Positions 1 to 9,003 of a stretch of 64,000 nucleotides of DNA are shown in pieces. Under the pieces are notes generated by a model that saw only the letters and a program-made list of their open reading frames with translations, was not told the origin of the DNA and did not search any database. The stretch lies in NCBI GenBank assembly GCA_905221605.1, contig CAJNDS010001780.1, forward strand, positions 62,001 through 126,000. The letters run 5' to 3'. The first letter of the stretch is position 1. Every line of letters starts with the position of its first letter. This DNA is from Symbiodinium natans (Eukaryota; Sar; Dinophyceae; Suessiales; Symbiodiniaceae). The position numbers were made by a program, and so were the translations under genes.

Positions 1-48
1 TTCGTGGCCAACGGCACTGTGACGCTTCGGGGGTCGAATTTGATGGTG
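1..48 (+). CDS. Exon 1 (partial) of the beta-helix protein
   Basis: Frame 1 reads FVANGTVTLRGSNLMV, the second half of a repeat unit, then hits a stop at 64-66. Ending the exon at 48 (donor GC at 49-50) and joining phase 0 to the exon at 206 restores a unit of the same length as the clean units in exon 4 (12 residues between the Ser and the next GGGF). That length match fixes the junction. Confidence 0.6.
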
Positions 49-447
49 GCTCGTCACCGCTTCTAGCTCGTAGATCTAGTAGTATACTTCAAAGGTGGCC
101 AGGTGAGGTGATGTATGCTCGGCACAATGTGTGCAGAAACTGTTAGCAGTGCAGAAACTGCTGCTCCGTTCCGTTGGGCATGTTTCGGCATTCTTAGCTG
201 CACAGGTGGAGGGGACGAAAGCGCAAGAAGGGGGAGGCTTCTGCGCCGAGAACCTGAACCTGGGCGCAAACATCTGCAAACCGTAGGGCGCTGGCGCTGC
301 AGAGGGGCATCATTGAGATATGGGGGTTTCCGAAATGAGGGGTACCTGTTGTGGGTCCTTGTTGTAAGGGAATCCTACTACTTGGGGATCTATACAAATA
401 TATATATATATATATATATGATTCAGCCCCGGCGGGCCCCCCCCCCC

Positions 448-489
<42 letters not shown>

Positions 490-958
490 ACCCCCCCCCC
501 CCCCTGTGGTGTGGTTGGGGGTTGGTTTTAGGGTTTAGGGTTTAGGGTTTAGGGTTTTAGGGTTTTAGGGTTTTAGGGTTTAGGGTTTAGGGTTTACGGT
601 TTAGGGTTTTAGGGTTTAGGGTTTAGGGTTTAGGGTTTAGGGTTTTCCCCGCGGATGGGGTACTAAGATGATCCCCCCCCCCCCCTGTGGTGTGGTTGGG
701 GGTTGGTTTTAGGGTTAGGGTTTAGGGTTCAGGGTTTTAGGGTTTAGGGTTTAAGGTTTAAGACTTAAGGTTTAGGGTTTAGGGTTAGGGTTTAGGTTTT
801 AGGGTTTAGGGTTTAGGGTTTAGGGTTTAGGTTTAGGGTTTAGGGTTTAGGGTTTAGGGTTTAGGGTTTAGGGTTTAGGGTTTAGGGACCGTAGAGTAGG
901 CTTGGGGGGGGGGGGGATACCATGGGGGGCGGGGGGGCCCAGGACGCTCGACGCTGAA

Positions 959-993
<35 letters not shown>

Positions 994-3900
994 GGTCCCT
1001 TATTGTCGTAAACTCCCATATAATACGTTGAGACCGTGGGCTTTGGAGGTTACATCTTGTTGGCATTCGCAGGCTCGGCGGATTGCTGCGATCTCCTGGG
1101 GTCTCGTTTCAAGTTTGCCCTGCCTGGCTATCCTAGGTAGGATAAGGGGGGACCCTTAAACAGGGAACCCTTCTGAACCCTCTTCTGGCTCTCTTAAACA
1201 GGGAACTTACTGAGAGGGTCTATAGCCCCAAGGGTCCCCCTAATCCTGAGAATCCAGTACCATCCCAAGTTCTTCAGCCGAAGAAGGCCTGTTTGGCATC
1301 TTGCACTCCTTGACTGTAGCTGACTGCAACTGAGGACTGTGCTACAGGGCTCGCATGTGTCCATTGTCGGGAGTGAGGCAACCGGAGATGGCGGCGGCTT
1401 CTTCGTCAGTGGAGGGCTAAAGCTCAGCGGAGCTTCCGTACATATTTCGGCTAGCGCAGCAGGGGGCTCCGGCGGTGGCTTCGTGTCGCTTGGCGATCTG
1501 GTGCTCGAGGATTCAGTGCTGAGCGTCCGGAACTCCAGTGCTGGAAGTGTGGCGGGCGGCTTCTACCTGGCTGATACGGCCACAATGGGCCTTCAGACAT
1601 CGAACTTGACAGCCTCTCGGACTTTCATTCTTTGTGCAGTGGTAGTCTTGCTAGAGTCAAGTCATCTTGACATGTTGCTGTGGGCTTTTGGATCAACCCT
1701 GAACCCTAAACACTCAAACCCTAAAACGCTAGGCCCCAAACCCTGAGTCCGCTTTCCCTTGGCGTCAACATAGGTCGAAAGCACCAGGGCACTCCTCTGC
1801 GGAGGGTTTCAGGCCGGGGAGATGAGGCCTGGCTGTTAGGGTATATGGTTTCGGGTTTGGGGTTTAGGGTGAAGCCTTTACGGAGCATGTTTTCCTCCAC
1901 AAGTTGTTAGGGATATTGAGTTTGCTGCAGATTGTTCATTGGTTGAGAGGAGTGTGCGGTGAACCCTTTGCTCCGTGGCAAGGTAGGGCATATATACTTG
2001 TCTTGAAGCATCAGTGCCCGACATGTTCTGAGGAAGCTTTTGCATTCGAATCTTCAGATGACTGGCAGCCTCGCCGAGAAGGCAATCGGCGGCTTCCTTG
2101 CTACAGGTGGTCTCACTCTGGATGGGCTCTCAGCAGGCTTCCATGTTTTCGGGAAGGCTTGGGCTCCGGGACACCAGTATCCGCTTGCATGGTCTTCAAG
2201 TTTATTGTGCTGAGGATTCTTCTTCCATGCATCTGCTCGATGTCCAGGGAGAGATGGCGGGAGGCCTTTCCGTGGACAGCGTCGAGTTGAAGAGATCCCG
2301 GTTGACCATCCAGCACGCCCGCGCAGTACAGGACTTTGCGGCTGTGTTTTCAAAAAGGGCAATCTTCGTCACGGAGGGATCGATGGTGAGGATATCTGAT
2401 GCACACGCATCTAAAAAGAAATCGTCAACTGCTGCAATGTTCACTTCGGAAGGTCTTGTCGTTGCTGGTGGCTCGAGCGTTCACATTGAGCGAGCCACCG
2501 CGGCTAACAATCCTGGCATTCGTGCAGCGAGCATCGTGGTTGCAGACGGGTCTTTGCTCCGAATATCCAAAACGCACGCGCTCGGGGAGAGTCTTGGAGG
2601 GACTGGAGCTTTCGCTGTTGAGGGAAGCCTGCAAGTTCTTAACACCTCAACTGTCCGCATAGAGGACACAACAGCACTGGACTTTGCTGGAGGCTTCTGG
2701 TCCGGAAGTGGAGTTGTTGTGTCTGATGGGTCTTTGCTATTCCTACGCAACACGACCACTCCGATTGGAGCGGGAGGTTTCTTTACGTTGGGGGCCGTGG
2801 AGGTAAGCGGCAAGTCCAACATCAGCATCTCCCATGCTGCATCTGGCGAGACAGGAGGCGGCTTCATGTGCGACAAAGGCGTGCGGATTATGGGCGGCTC
2901 TATGGTCGAAATCTCTGAGGCCACATCAGATGACCAAGGAGGTGGGTTTGCTACAAATGGTGCAGTGGTGGTTTCGGACGGGTCCTTTCTCAGGGTCTCG
3001 GGAGCTCGGGCCGAATCGCACGGTGGGGGCTTCTATGCCATGGGCGATGTGATTGTTTCGAAGGGCTCGACAGTTTGGATCGACAACGCTGCCTCTGGCG
3101 CAGACGGAGGAGGGTTCCATGCCCGAGGCCTGGTGGAGGTATCCCGTCAGTCTCTGCTCAACATCTCCAGCACAGCCGCAACTCTCTCCGGGGGAGGGTT
3201 CATGGCCCGCAGCGCTTTTCGACTGGCCGCCGCCCGCGTGCTCGTCGCAAACTCATCAGCTGGGGAACATGGCGGCGGATTTTTTTGTGTTGGCGACGCG
3301 CTCATCTCGCAAGGCTCCAGCCTAAAGCTTGCCCACTGTGCGTCGGGGTCCCAAGGAGGAGGCTTCCAGGCTGAGGCTGCCGCGCGAGTGGTCGACGACT
3401 CTGCCGTGGACATTGAAGACTCGAAAGCTGTTGCAGGGGGAGGGTTCGGCTCCGTGGGCCCTGTGGAGATCAATGCCTCACGCCTGCAGCTGTTTCGAGT
3501 GTCCGCCGAGCAAGATGGTGGTGGCTTCCACGTAAAGGACCTATTCTTGGTGAACGGCTCGAAGCTGCATATCGACCAGGCCACTGCAGGTGGGCACGGC
3601 GGAGGCTTTGGCGCCGACGATGTGACTGTGCTCGCCTCGAACGTGACAATTGAGAACGTGGCAGCAGTCTCCGGCAGTGGGGCTGGTATCAATGCCCAGC
3701 AGGCTTTGCGCATTGCTGGTGGCTCAGTTGTCAGCATCTGGAACGCCACTGCCGGGCTGGATGGGGCAGGAATCCTTGCAATGCTCAGTTCCAGCATCCA
3801 GGACCTGGCCGAGGTCTCCATCGCATATGCTTTCGCCGGTGAGAGAGGTGGTTGCTTTTGGTCCGGACAGCTGGAGCTGTCGCACTCGAGGCTGGTGGCC

Positions 3901-6628
3901 TCGCAGTGCTCCTCGCGGGACGGCGGGGGTTTCCGCACGGAGAGCGCTTCGTTGACGCGGGCGCACCTGAGCATTTTGGGCGGCGCCGAGCGAGGAGGTG
4001 GCTTCTTCGTAGAGAGGAGCATGGAGGCCTCAGACTCGGAGCTGTGGGTGGCCGGCTGGCACGGCCAGCGCGGCCAGCGCGGCAGCATGACACAGCAGGC
4101 GGCCGACGCCGCGCTGGGCAGCGGCGCCTTCCTGCAGGGCCCTCTACGCCTCACGCGCTCGGCCCTGCACCTGCAGAACCTCCAGGGCAGAACCGCGCTG
4201 GTGTCGCGCTGCCTGGAACTCTCGCAGTCCTTGGTGGTGGTAAATGCCACCACGGCGGTGGGCATCTCTCTGCAGAATGCAGCCTGCAGCTGCGGCCGCG
4301 CCCTCCGCGTGGACGGCGCCCTCGTCGGCTCGGGTATCTCCTCGGCCCTGCTCTCTGTCGACCCGTGCGGCGACGAGACGCTGGCGGTGACGGATGTGTG
4401 GCTCCAGACTTCGCGCGCCGCCGTGGCAGAGACCACAGCCCACACCCGCGTTCGCAACGTGACCGTGGAGTACCTGGAGCCCCTGGATGCCGCAGTGCTC
4501 CTGAACGCCCCGAGCTTCGACGTGGAGTCCGCGAAGGTGTCCTGCGCTGCTTGCACGGACGGCGTGACCTTCGGCGTCGCCGATGGCTTCGGCCTGCAGG
4601 TGGTCAGCGCTTCGTGGCTCCGCTGCGGCAGCGAGGCGGCGCTGAACGACAGCTCCACCCAGCGCTGCGGCTGTGTGCCGCCCCAGGTGCCGGACAAAAG
4701 CAGCTTCGGCGACTACGTCAAGCCGTGGGAGACGCGGGACTACTGCGTCTACTGCCCGCCCAACTTCGAATCGCACGATGACGATGATGACTGCCACAAG
4801 TGCCCATTGCATAAGGCCGACTTGACCATGGTTTCAAAGCACAATAGAACGCAATTGTGTGTGCCTTGTACTTACAGAGATGCTAGCTCATTCATGGTGA
4901 CAGCAGTCCGTTGCCCTCCTTCGTAGCACTGACGTAGTGAGCTCTTGTCCAGGCCTGGTCTGAGGGCACAGGGGATGCCTGCGTGGCCTGGCCGGCGCAG
5001 AGTGCGGTGCACGTGCCGCTCCTCTTGGCCGCGGTGGCCTTCGTGTTCCTTGCGGCGGCCGCCTTCGAGATCCTCGCCGCGCCACTGGCCATCGTGGACG
5101 CTGAGGCACCAGCAGGCCAGGGCCTTCTCGTCACTGTGCAGGGCCCCATGTGCAGTTTGCCCAAGCTGCTGGCAAAACACGTGCACCGCAGAGCCACCTA
5201 CAGCTTCCGTGGCACGGGCTTGCCCTGGCTGGAGCCACAGGGTGCCAAGCGGCACGTGAAGGCCGGCGTCAGCCTGGGCCGCTGCAAGCTGCAGCTGCCA
5301 CCGCAGCCGGAGCAGCCGCCCTATGCCTGTGCGACCAGTCGGGGCGTCCTACACGTCCACGGCTACGGGATGATACTGCTGCAGTGCTGGCTCCTCCTCT
5401 TCTTCTTGCTCCTCTTCCCCACTGCGCTGCTCGTAGTTCTAGTCTCGGGCAACGACCTGCCGCACGTGCTGGCGACAGCCGGCCTCCTCTTCCTGCTGCC
5501 GCTGACCATCTGCGCCGCAACGCTGCACCGGGCCGTGCCATGGCTGCTGCGCCGGCAGCGGACGCCGCTGCAGCGTGCGTGCCAGGAGTACCTTGATGGG
5601 CTCAGCGCCGGGCAGGAAGCGCTAGAGCTGCCAGAGGCCGACGAACGGGATCACCCGAAGAACCAGGGCCTGTCGATGAGCGCCTTGCAGCATTTCTGGG
5701 AGCACTTCAAGCGCTTCGTCCTCGAGAGGCACCGCGCCCCATACCTTTTTTTCCCTCGATTCTTCATGTGCTTCGCTCCCTCTCTGTCCCTCCCCTCGAA
5801 AGGAACATGCACTACCTCGTGGCCAACATCGTCGAGCCCCTCACAGAAAGAAGGCGGACATCCTTTGTGCGTCTCCTGGGCGGCAAAGAGGTGATGTATT
5901 TCGTGTCGCACAGTTGGGGAACCCCTTTCCAGCACTTTGTGCAATGCCTGCGCCGTCACTCGGACTATACTGCTGCCCCGGACGTCACCTACTGGATCTG
6001 CTCTTTTGCCAACAACCAATGGGACATCGCCAGCGACATCGGAGTCGGCGTGCTCGACAGCGCCTTTGCCAGGGTCCTCCTCGCGGGCGTGCAGGGTGTG
6101 GTCATGGTACTGGACCACGAGGTCCAGCCCCTCACGCGCCTCCCGTCCGCAAGCAGAGTTTGTAGCATGTACCATGCTACCTGCCCAGAGCTTGTGAAGG
6201 ACGCACGTTGTCGTGGGTGCTTGTGATCTCTCAATGCGACCATTCTTGTCTGTGCGAATGAGAGTGAGTGTTTGTGTGTGTGTGCCCGATGAGGAGTCTG
6301 GTGTTTGTTCGAGCTCTTTCTCTCAAGCTCGCAGTCTCTCGGCGTGGTCTTCGCCACGGATCTCGGCATGCTGGGCGATGACCAATGCGACTCCGTTGGT
6401 GTAGCCTTGGAGCTCGGCAAGAAGATCAGAGACCTGCGAGTAGAGCATTGCCAAGCCTCCTGTGAGGTCGATAAGCAACGCATCTTCGCACACATCTGCA
6501 TTGAGCTTGGAAGCCTAGAGCACATGGATGCCTTGATCAAGAATATGATTAAGGACATGCTCTGCAGGAACCTTCGGCATGCAAGCACTGCCACAGCCTG
6601 CCTCCGCCAGCAGCTTGAGGACGACTGA
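1..6628 (+). CDS. Beta-helix repeat surface protein with membrane segments and a cytoplasmic domain (5' partial, 7 exons)
   Basis: Gene model built by eye from frame continuity: exons 1-48, 206-265, 1348-1611, 2058-4881, 4953-5728, 5803-6137 and 6294-6628, stop TGA at 6626-6628. About 1,550 codons are visible and the 5' end lies outside the window. Order: degenerate 28-residue units with GGGF (right-handed beta-helix style, like proteins annotated as polymorphic outer membrane protein-like in protists); a Cys-rich stretch; three hydrophobic helices in exon 5; then a soluble domain with SHSWGTPF, WICSFANNQWD, VVMVLDHEVQPLTR and WCLFELF. I have seen this last pattern in dinoflagellate proteins but cannot attach a family name. 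Inferred role: plasma-membrane protein with a large extracellular adhesive or sensing part. All six inferred introns start GC and end AG; four are phase 0, one phase 1, one phase 2. One frameshift lies near 2146. Function is unproven; the exon chain is well supported. Confidence 0.82.
206..265 (+). CDS. Exon 2 of the beta-helix protein
   Basis: Twenty codons beginning VEGTKAQEGGGFCAENLNLG. The acceptor is CACAG at 201-205, followed by G; the inferred donor is GC at 266-267, phase 0. It supplies one GGGF and half of a repeat unit. It is far too short to be found as an ORF and was found only by the repeat motif. Confidence 0.65.
319..1016. mobile_element. Composite family M2 palindrome with telomeric, poly-C and TA content
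   Basis: Left end TATGGGGGTTTCCGAAATGA with GGGTCC and AATCCTACTACTTGGGG; right end GGGGTCCCTTATTGTCGTAAACTCCCATA. The ends are inverted relative to each other but 600 bp apart, because (TA)n, poly-C and TTTAGGG arrays lie between. Confidence 0.5.
519..888 (+). repeat. TTTAGGG arrays interrupted by a duplicated poly-C segment
   Basis: Canonical and TTTTAGGG units. The segment poly-C + TGTGGTGTGGTTGGGGG at about 490-521 recurs at about 674-706. Confidence 0.9.
1348..1611 (+). CDS. Exon 3 of the beta-helix protein
   Basis: Eighty-eight codons starting GSHVSIVGSEATGDGGGFF after acceptor CTACAG (ends 1347), followed by G. Three units are visible: GGGFFVSGGLKLSG, GGGFVSLGDLVLED and AGGFYLADTATMG. 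Ending at 1611 after SNLT (donor GC at 1612) and joining to MTGSLAEKAIGGF in exon 4 keeps the 17-residue Ser-to-GGF spacing of the other units. Downstream in-frame sequence to 1746 loses the motif and becomes telomere-like, so it is intronic. Confidence 0.75.
1612..2057 (+). other. Intron 3 of the beta-helix gene
   Basis: 446 bp with short degenerate CCCTAAA repeats near 1696-1745 and TTTAGGG near 1848-1871. This is the opposite order to the usual pattern in the downstream gene. No coding signal seen. Confidence 0.5.
2058..4881 (+). CDS. Exon 4, main GGGF-repeat region and Cys-rich stalk
   Basis: The longest exon. Coding runs in frame 3 from about 2058 to 2145 (AEKAIGGFLATGGLTLDG), then in frame 1 from about 2150. 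More than ten units of about 28 residues follow, for example GGGFYAMGDVIVSKGSTVWI and GGGFHARGLVEVSRQSLLNI, with Asn-rich N-glycosylation-type sites (NTS, NTT, NSS, NAT). From about 3980 the repeats decay. The C-terminal part is Cys-rich (CPPNFESHDDDDDCHKCPL, CVPC), like a GCC2/GCC3-type stalk before a membrane. The inferred end at 4881 (donor GC at 4882, phase 0) is uncertain; 4902 is also possible. The in-frame stop at 4924-4926 is beyond the exon. Confidence 0.85.
2146..2149 (+). other. Probable +1 T frameshift in exon 4
   Basis: The repeat pattern is in frame 3 before a TTTT run and in frame 1 after it. Reading three T instead of four gives an uninterrupted repeat unit across the site (AGFH before, SGRLGLRDTSIRLHG after). 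It is either an assembly homopolymer error or a real lesion; a very short intron seems less likely. Confidence 0.6.
4953..5728 (+). CDS. Exon 5, transmembrane region
   Basis: Starts AWSEGTGDACVAW after acceptor TTGTCCAG (ends 4952). Hydrophobic segments: about 5013-5075 (VPLLLAAVAFVFLAAAAFEI), about 5370-5450 (ILLQCWLLLFFLLLFPTALL) and about 5463-5525 (HVLATAGLLFLLPLTICAAT). The ~100 residues between helix 1 and 2 include KLLAKHVHRRATYSFRGTGL. It ends ...FWEHFKRFVLE plus two bases of a codon at 5728, donor GC, phase 2. The frame stays open to 5894 but loses meaning after the junction. Confidence 0.8.
5729..5802 (+). other. 74-bp GC-AG intron
   Basis: Starts GCACCGCGCC and ends in a strong pyrimidine tract with CTCGAAAG, followed by G. 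Splicing changes frame from 0 to 2 and joins codon AG|G exactly, giving FVLERNMHYLVANIVEPL. This is one of the two best-defined introns in the window. Confidence 0.75.
5803..6137 (+). CDS. Exon 6, cytoplasmic domain part 1
   Basis: Encodes NMHYLVANIVEPLTERR, then FVSHSWGTPFQHFVQCLRRH, TYWICSFANNQWDIASDIGV and VVMVLDHEVQPLT. The spacing of SHSW, WICxFANNQWD and VLD...PLTR matches a domain common in dinoflagellate proteins; I do not know a firm family name or activity. It ends with the first base of an Arg codon at 6137 (donor GC, phase 1). Confidence 0.78.
6138..6293 (+). other. 156-bp GC-AG intron
   Basis: Begins GCCTCCCGTC and ends GATGAG, followed by G. Splicing gives PLTR-VWCLFELF, the continuation expected for this domain, so the junction is well constrained although the donor is not GT. 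It contains a GTGTGTGTGT stretch and an alternative in-frame readthrough without domain similarity. Confidence 0.72.
6294..6628 (+). CDS. Exon 7, cytoplasmic domain part 2 and C-terminus
   Basis: Encodes VWCLFELF, GVVFATDLGMLGDDQCDS, then an amphipathic tail with ELGKKIRDLRVEHCQASCEV, DKQRIFAHICIELGSLEHMD and the end ...CLRQQLEDD followed by TGA at 6626-6628. The tail is typical of the end of this domain (Cys/Asp-Lys-rich helix, then FAHI). No polyadenylation signal is recognised downstream, as is usual in dinoflagellates. Confidence 0.78.
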
Positions 6629-7394
6629 CGCGCACATAAGTGTTTGCAACCGTTGGTGTCTGCGTCCGTCAGAGCCGGTGCCACCACAAATTGTTTAGTC
6701 TTGCCGACCACAAGCTGTCGGCATTTGAATTTGGAAAGCTCCGTTTTCATGTGCTGCATGTGCCGTGCAGCAAGTTTTTCCTGAGAACGTGCAGTTCGCC
6801 TCCCGGTCTTCGCCTGGCTGCTCGACCTACACAGCCTTGCGCCTCCCAGCTGCAGCTCGCTCGAATCATTCCTAAGCCCTCAGCCCTAAGCCCTAAGCCC
6901 AAAGCCCTAAGCCCTAAGCCCTAAGCCCTAAGCCCTAAGTCGTTCCAGAAGGAGTCCAAGCGGTAGGCAGCCTGGAACTGGCATTCTAGGGATTGCTTAT
7001 GGGCATGCCAGTGATGAAACAAATTTGCAGAAGCAACGTAGTCTGGGAATGACGTGCAACAAGCTTTGGAAACGTGAGAAGTCTTTGTTTGCAGATGGGT
7101 AGAAGTTGACAGACAGAACTTGGCAAGCGCCACGCACGCCCTCCTTGTGGAGATGGGCTGAGGTGTTAAGGTTGTCTGCGCCTCAAGCCGTTGTAAGTCA
7201 TCATGTTTTCCTGCAGCCGCCTTCAAGAGTAAGTCGGATGCCTTAATTAGACACTCAAGCAAAGTGGGTGGGTGGAGCACCGTTTTTAGTTTCTCCGACC
7301 TGCGGTCTTATCAGTGAAATGCTTGTCACAAGGCGCAGGCAGAAAGGGCATGCGTATGGCCGGGATTCCTGCAAGCAAAGCTGAACTAAGATGA
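6629..7394 (+). other. 3' flank, no gene recognised
   Basis: Unique sequence with one short telomere-like run (CCCTAAG variants, about 6870-6938). Short frames on both strands (for example 6640-6924 +, 6921-7280 -) show no recognisable motif or splice-consistent exon. Confidence 0.4.
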
Positions 7395-7694
7395 ATGAAG
7401 GAAGGAGTGGTGTCCTTTGTTGTGCAACTAGTTGCAGGAGTAGCTTGTCACGAACCCCGGCTCAAATCGCACATTGACATGTTAAGCGAGCAAGTTTGTC
7501 CCTCCATGCGGAGGGGAGAGGTCTATGCTGAGCCTCCCTGGCAAAGGAATGTGTCGAGGGAGGGCTTGCAGACTATGGACATACACGCAGTATTCGACCA
7601 GTGGTTGGCGAATGGTGCACCTGCCCCAGAGCAGCTTGTCCAGCACGTGCCAGTTTCACTTGCCGCCACTTGCTGTCGCCCCATCTCTTTGTGA
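7395..7694 (+). CDS. Weak hypothetical ORF, 99 codons
   Basis: ATG at 7395 to a stop at 7692-7694. The composition is protein-like (KSHIDMLSEQVCPSMRRGEV, MDIHAVFDQWLANGAPAPEQ) and it contains no repeats. No family is recognised and no upstream promoter is visible. It could be an exon or chance. Confidence 0.25.
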   Translation: MKEGVVSFVVQLVAGVACHEPRLKSHIDMLSEQVCPSMRRGEVYAEPPWQRNVSREGLQTMDIHAVFDQWLANGAPAPEQLVQHVPVSLAATCCRPISL

Positions 7695-8158
7695 AGACTC
7701 GGGGGCCAAAACACGAACTTCAGTCGAACGGGCTCGAAGCGCACGATGGCGGTCTGATTTGTCCCTCGAATCAGACTCTAGAGTCAAAACCATTCCCGCC
7801 ACATCCATCGAACATGCCGCAACGGTTTCGGGTTTAGGGTCTACGGTTTTGGGATTTAGGGTCTAGCATCTAGGGTATTGTCATTCGGCATTGTGAGAAT
7901 AAGCCGAAGGACTGCCGCAACCGAGGCATCCACCTGCAGGAAGTACCTCCTCTTTACAGTTTATTTCTTGTTCGACATGTTTTGGGAAGGGGGAATGAAA
8001 GGACAACATTGTGCCCTGGACAAGCAGCTTCCACATAAGCCCTATTTAAGCCAGCATCCACAGCTGCTCTGGACTAAGAAAACATTGCCAACATGTGCCA
8101 CTGCATCATGTGGTTCTGCATGGCAAACAATCCATGTAGGGCAAGTCTTTGGGGGGTA
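7695..8158 (+). other. Intergenic, no gene recognised
   Basis: Mostly unique sequence with a short degenerate TTTAGGG patch near 7829-7875. Nothing else supportable. Confidence 0.35.
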
Positions 8159-8400
8159 ACGCACAGCGGGAGTGCTCCGACACGCACGATCCCCGTCGAG
8201 GGTGCACGGTTCAGTTCCAAGATGTGCGAAAACGCACAGCGGGAGCGCTCCGACACAAAACGCACAGCAGGAGCGCTGCGACAAGCACGATCCCCGCAGA
8301 GGGTGCACGCGTAAGATCCAAAATGTGCGAAAGTGCACAGCGGGAGCGCTCCAACACGCACGATCCCCGCAGAGGGGTGCATCGCGCTAGCCGCAGTGAA
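8159..8400 (+). repeat. Minisatellite, ~73-bp unit, three copies plus a partial
   Basis: Units begin CGCACAGCGGGAGCGCTCC and contain CACGATCCCCG and AGATGTGCGAAA-type blocks. Copies start near 8159, 8232 (28-bp partial), 8260 and 8336. Open frames across it on both strands are repeat artefacts. Confidence 0.75.
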
Positions 8401-8463
8401 ACCCACCCCAGCCTAAGAAATAAGAGAGAATTGAATAGACAGCGTACAGAAGCGATGCAGCTG

Positions 8464-8672
8464 AGATGGTACTGTGGTGATGGTAGTGTGGTGATGGTAG
8501 TGCGATGCAGCTGAGATGGTAGTGTGGTGATGGTAGTGTGGTGATGGTAGTGTGGTGGTGGTAGTGTGGTGATGCCAGTGTGGTGGTGGTAGTGTGATGC
8601 TAGTGTGGTGGTGGTAGTGTGATGGTAGTGCGGTGGTGGTAGTGTGGTGATGGTACTGTGGTGGTGGTAGGC
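8464..8672 (+). repeat. Degenerate TGGTGATGGTAG microsatellite
   Basis: Imperfect 9-12-bp tandem repeat of TGGTGATGGTAGTG and TGGTGGTGGTAGTG. It yields spurious His/Thr-rich frames on the - strand. Confidence 0.8.
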
Positions 8673-8803
8673 TGGTGTGCTTGGCCGAACGTTCTTTTCT
8701 CCGAAGAACCCTTCGCTGAAGCTTTCGGGAAAACACCACATGCCTTGTACATTCTGTGACATATATATATATGTGTATTATGTGCTTTTTCATAAAAATA
8801 TAC

Positions 8804-8972
8804 ATGTATGTATGTATGTATGTATGTATGTATGTATGTATGTATGTATGTATGTATGTATGTATGTATGTATGTATGTATGTATGTTGTATGTATGTAT
8901 GATGTATGTATGTATGTATGTATGTATGTATGTATGTATGTATGTATGTATGTATGTATGTATGTATGTATG

Positions 8973-9000
<28 letters not shown>
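8804..9000 (+). repeat. (TATG)n microsatellite
   Basis: About 49 tetramers with two interruptions near 8885-8905. It produces long artefactual MYVC / HTYI frames in all registers. Confidence 0.95.

Positions 9001-9003
<3 letters not shown>

Larger units (their letters stand above)
266..1347 (+). other. Intron 2 of the beta-helix gene, filled with telomeric, poly-C and TA repeats
   Basis: The 1,082-bp interval between two repeat-unit exons holds a palindromic-element half (319-395), a (TA)n run (397-419), poly-C (about 438-483), two TTTAGGG arrays (about 519-648 and 704-888), a second poly-G/C region and (TA)n (961-990), and an inverted copy of the palindrome end (991-1016). From 1017 to 1345 I see only unique non-coding sequence. 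GC...AG borders, phase 0. Confidence 0.6.

Noticed and set aside
3147-4697. 516-codon open frame on the - strand
   Set aside because: Exactly antisense to the GGGF-repeat exon. Its Pro-rich product mirrors the glycine codons of the sense repeats, and no start context or motif is present.
3852-4781. 309-codon + strand frame
   Set aside because: Shadow of exon 4 in another frame: Arg/Gly/Ala-rich from high GC, without motifs, while the real frame carries repeats and Cys patterns.
1-6628. Bacterial origin for the pmp-like gene
   Set aside because: Introns with coherent splice phases, three-helix plus cytoplasmic domain and telomeric intron content show a eukaryotic gene; the repeat resemblance is structural.
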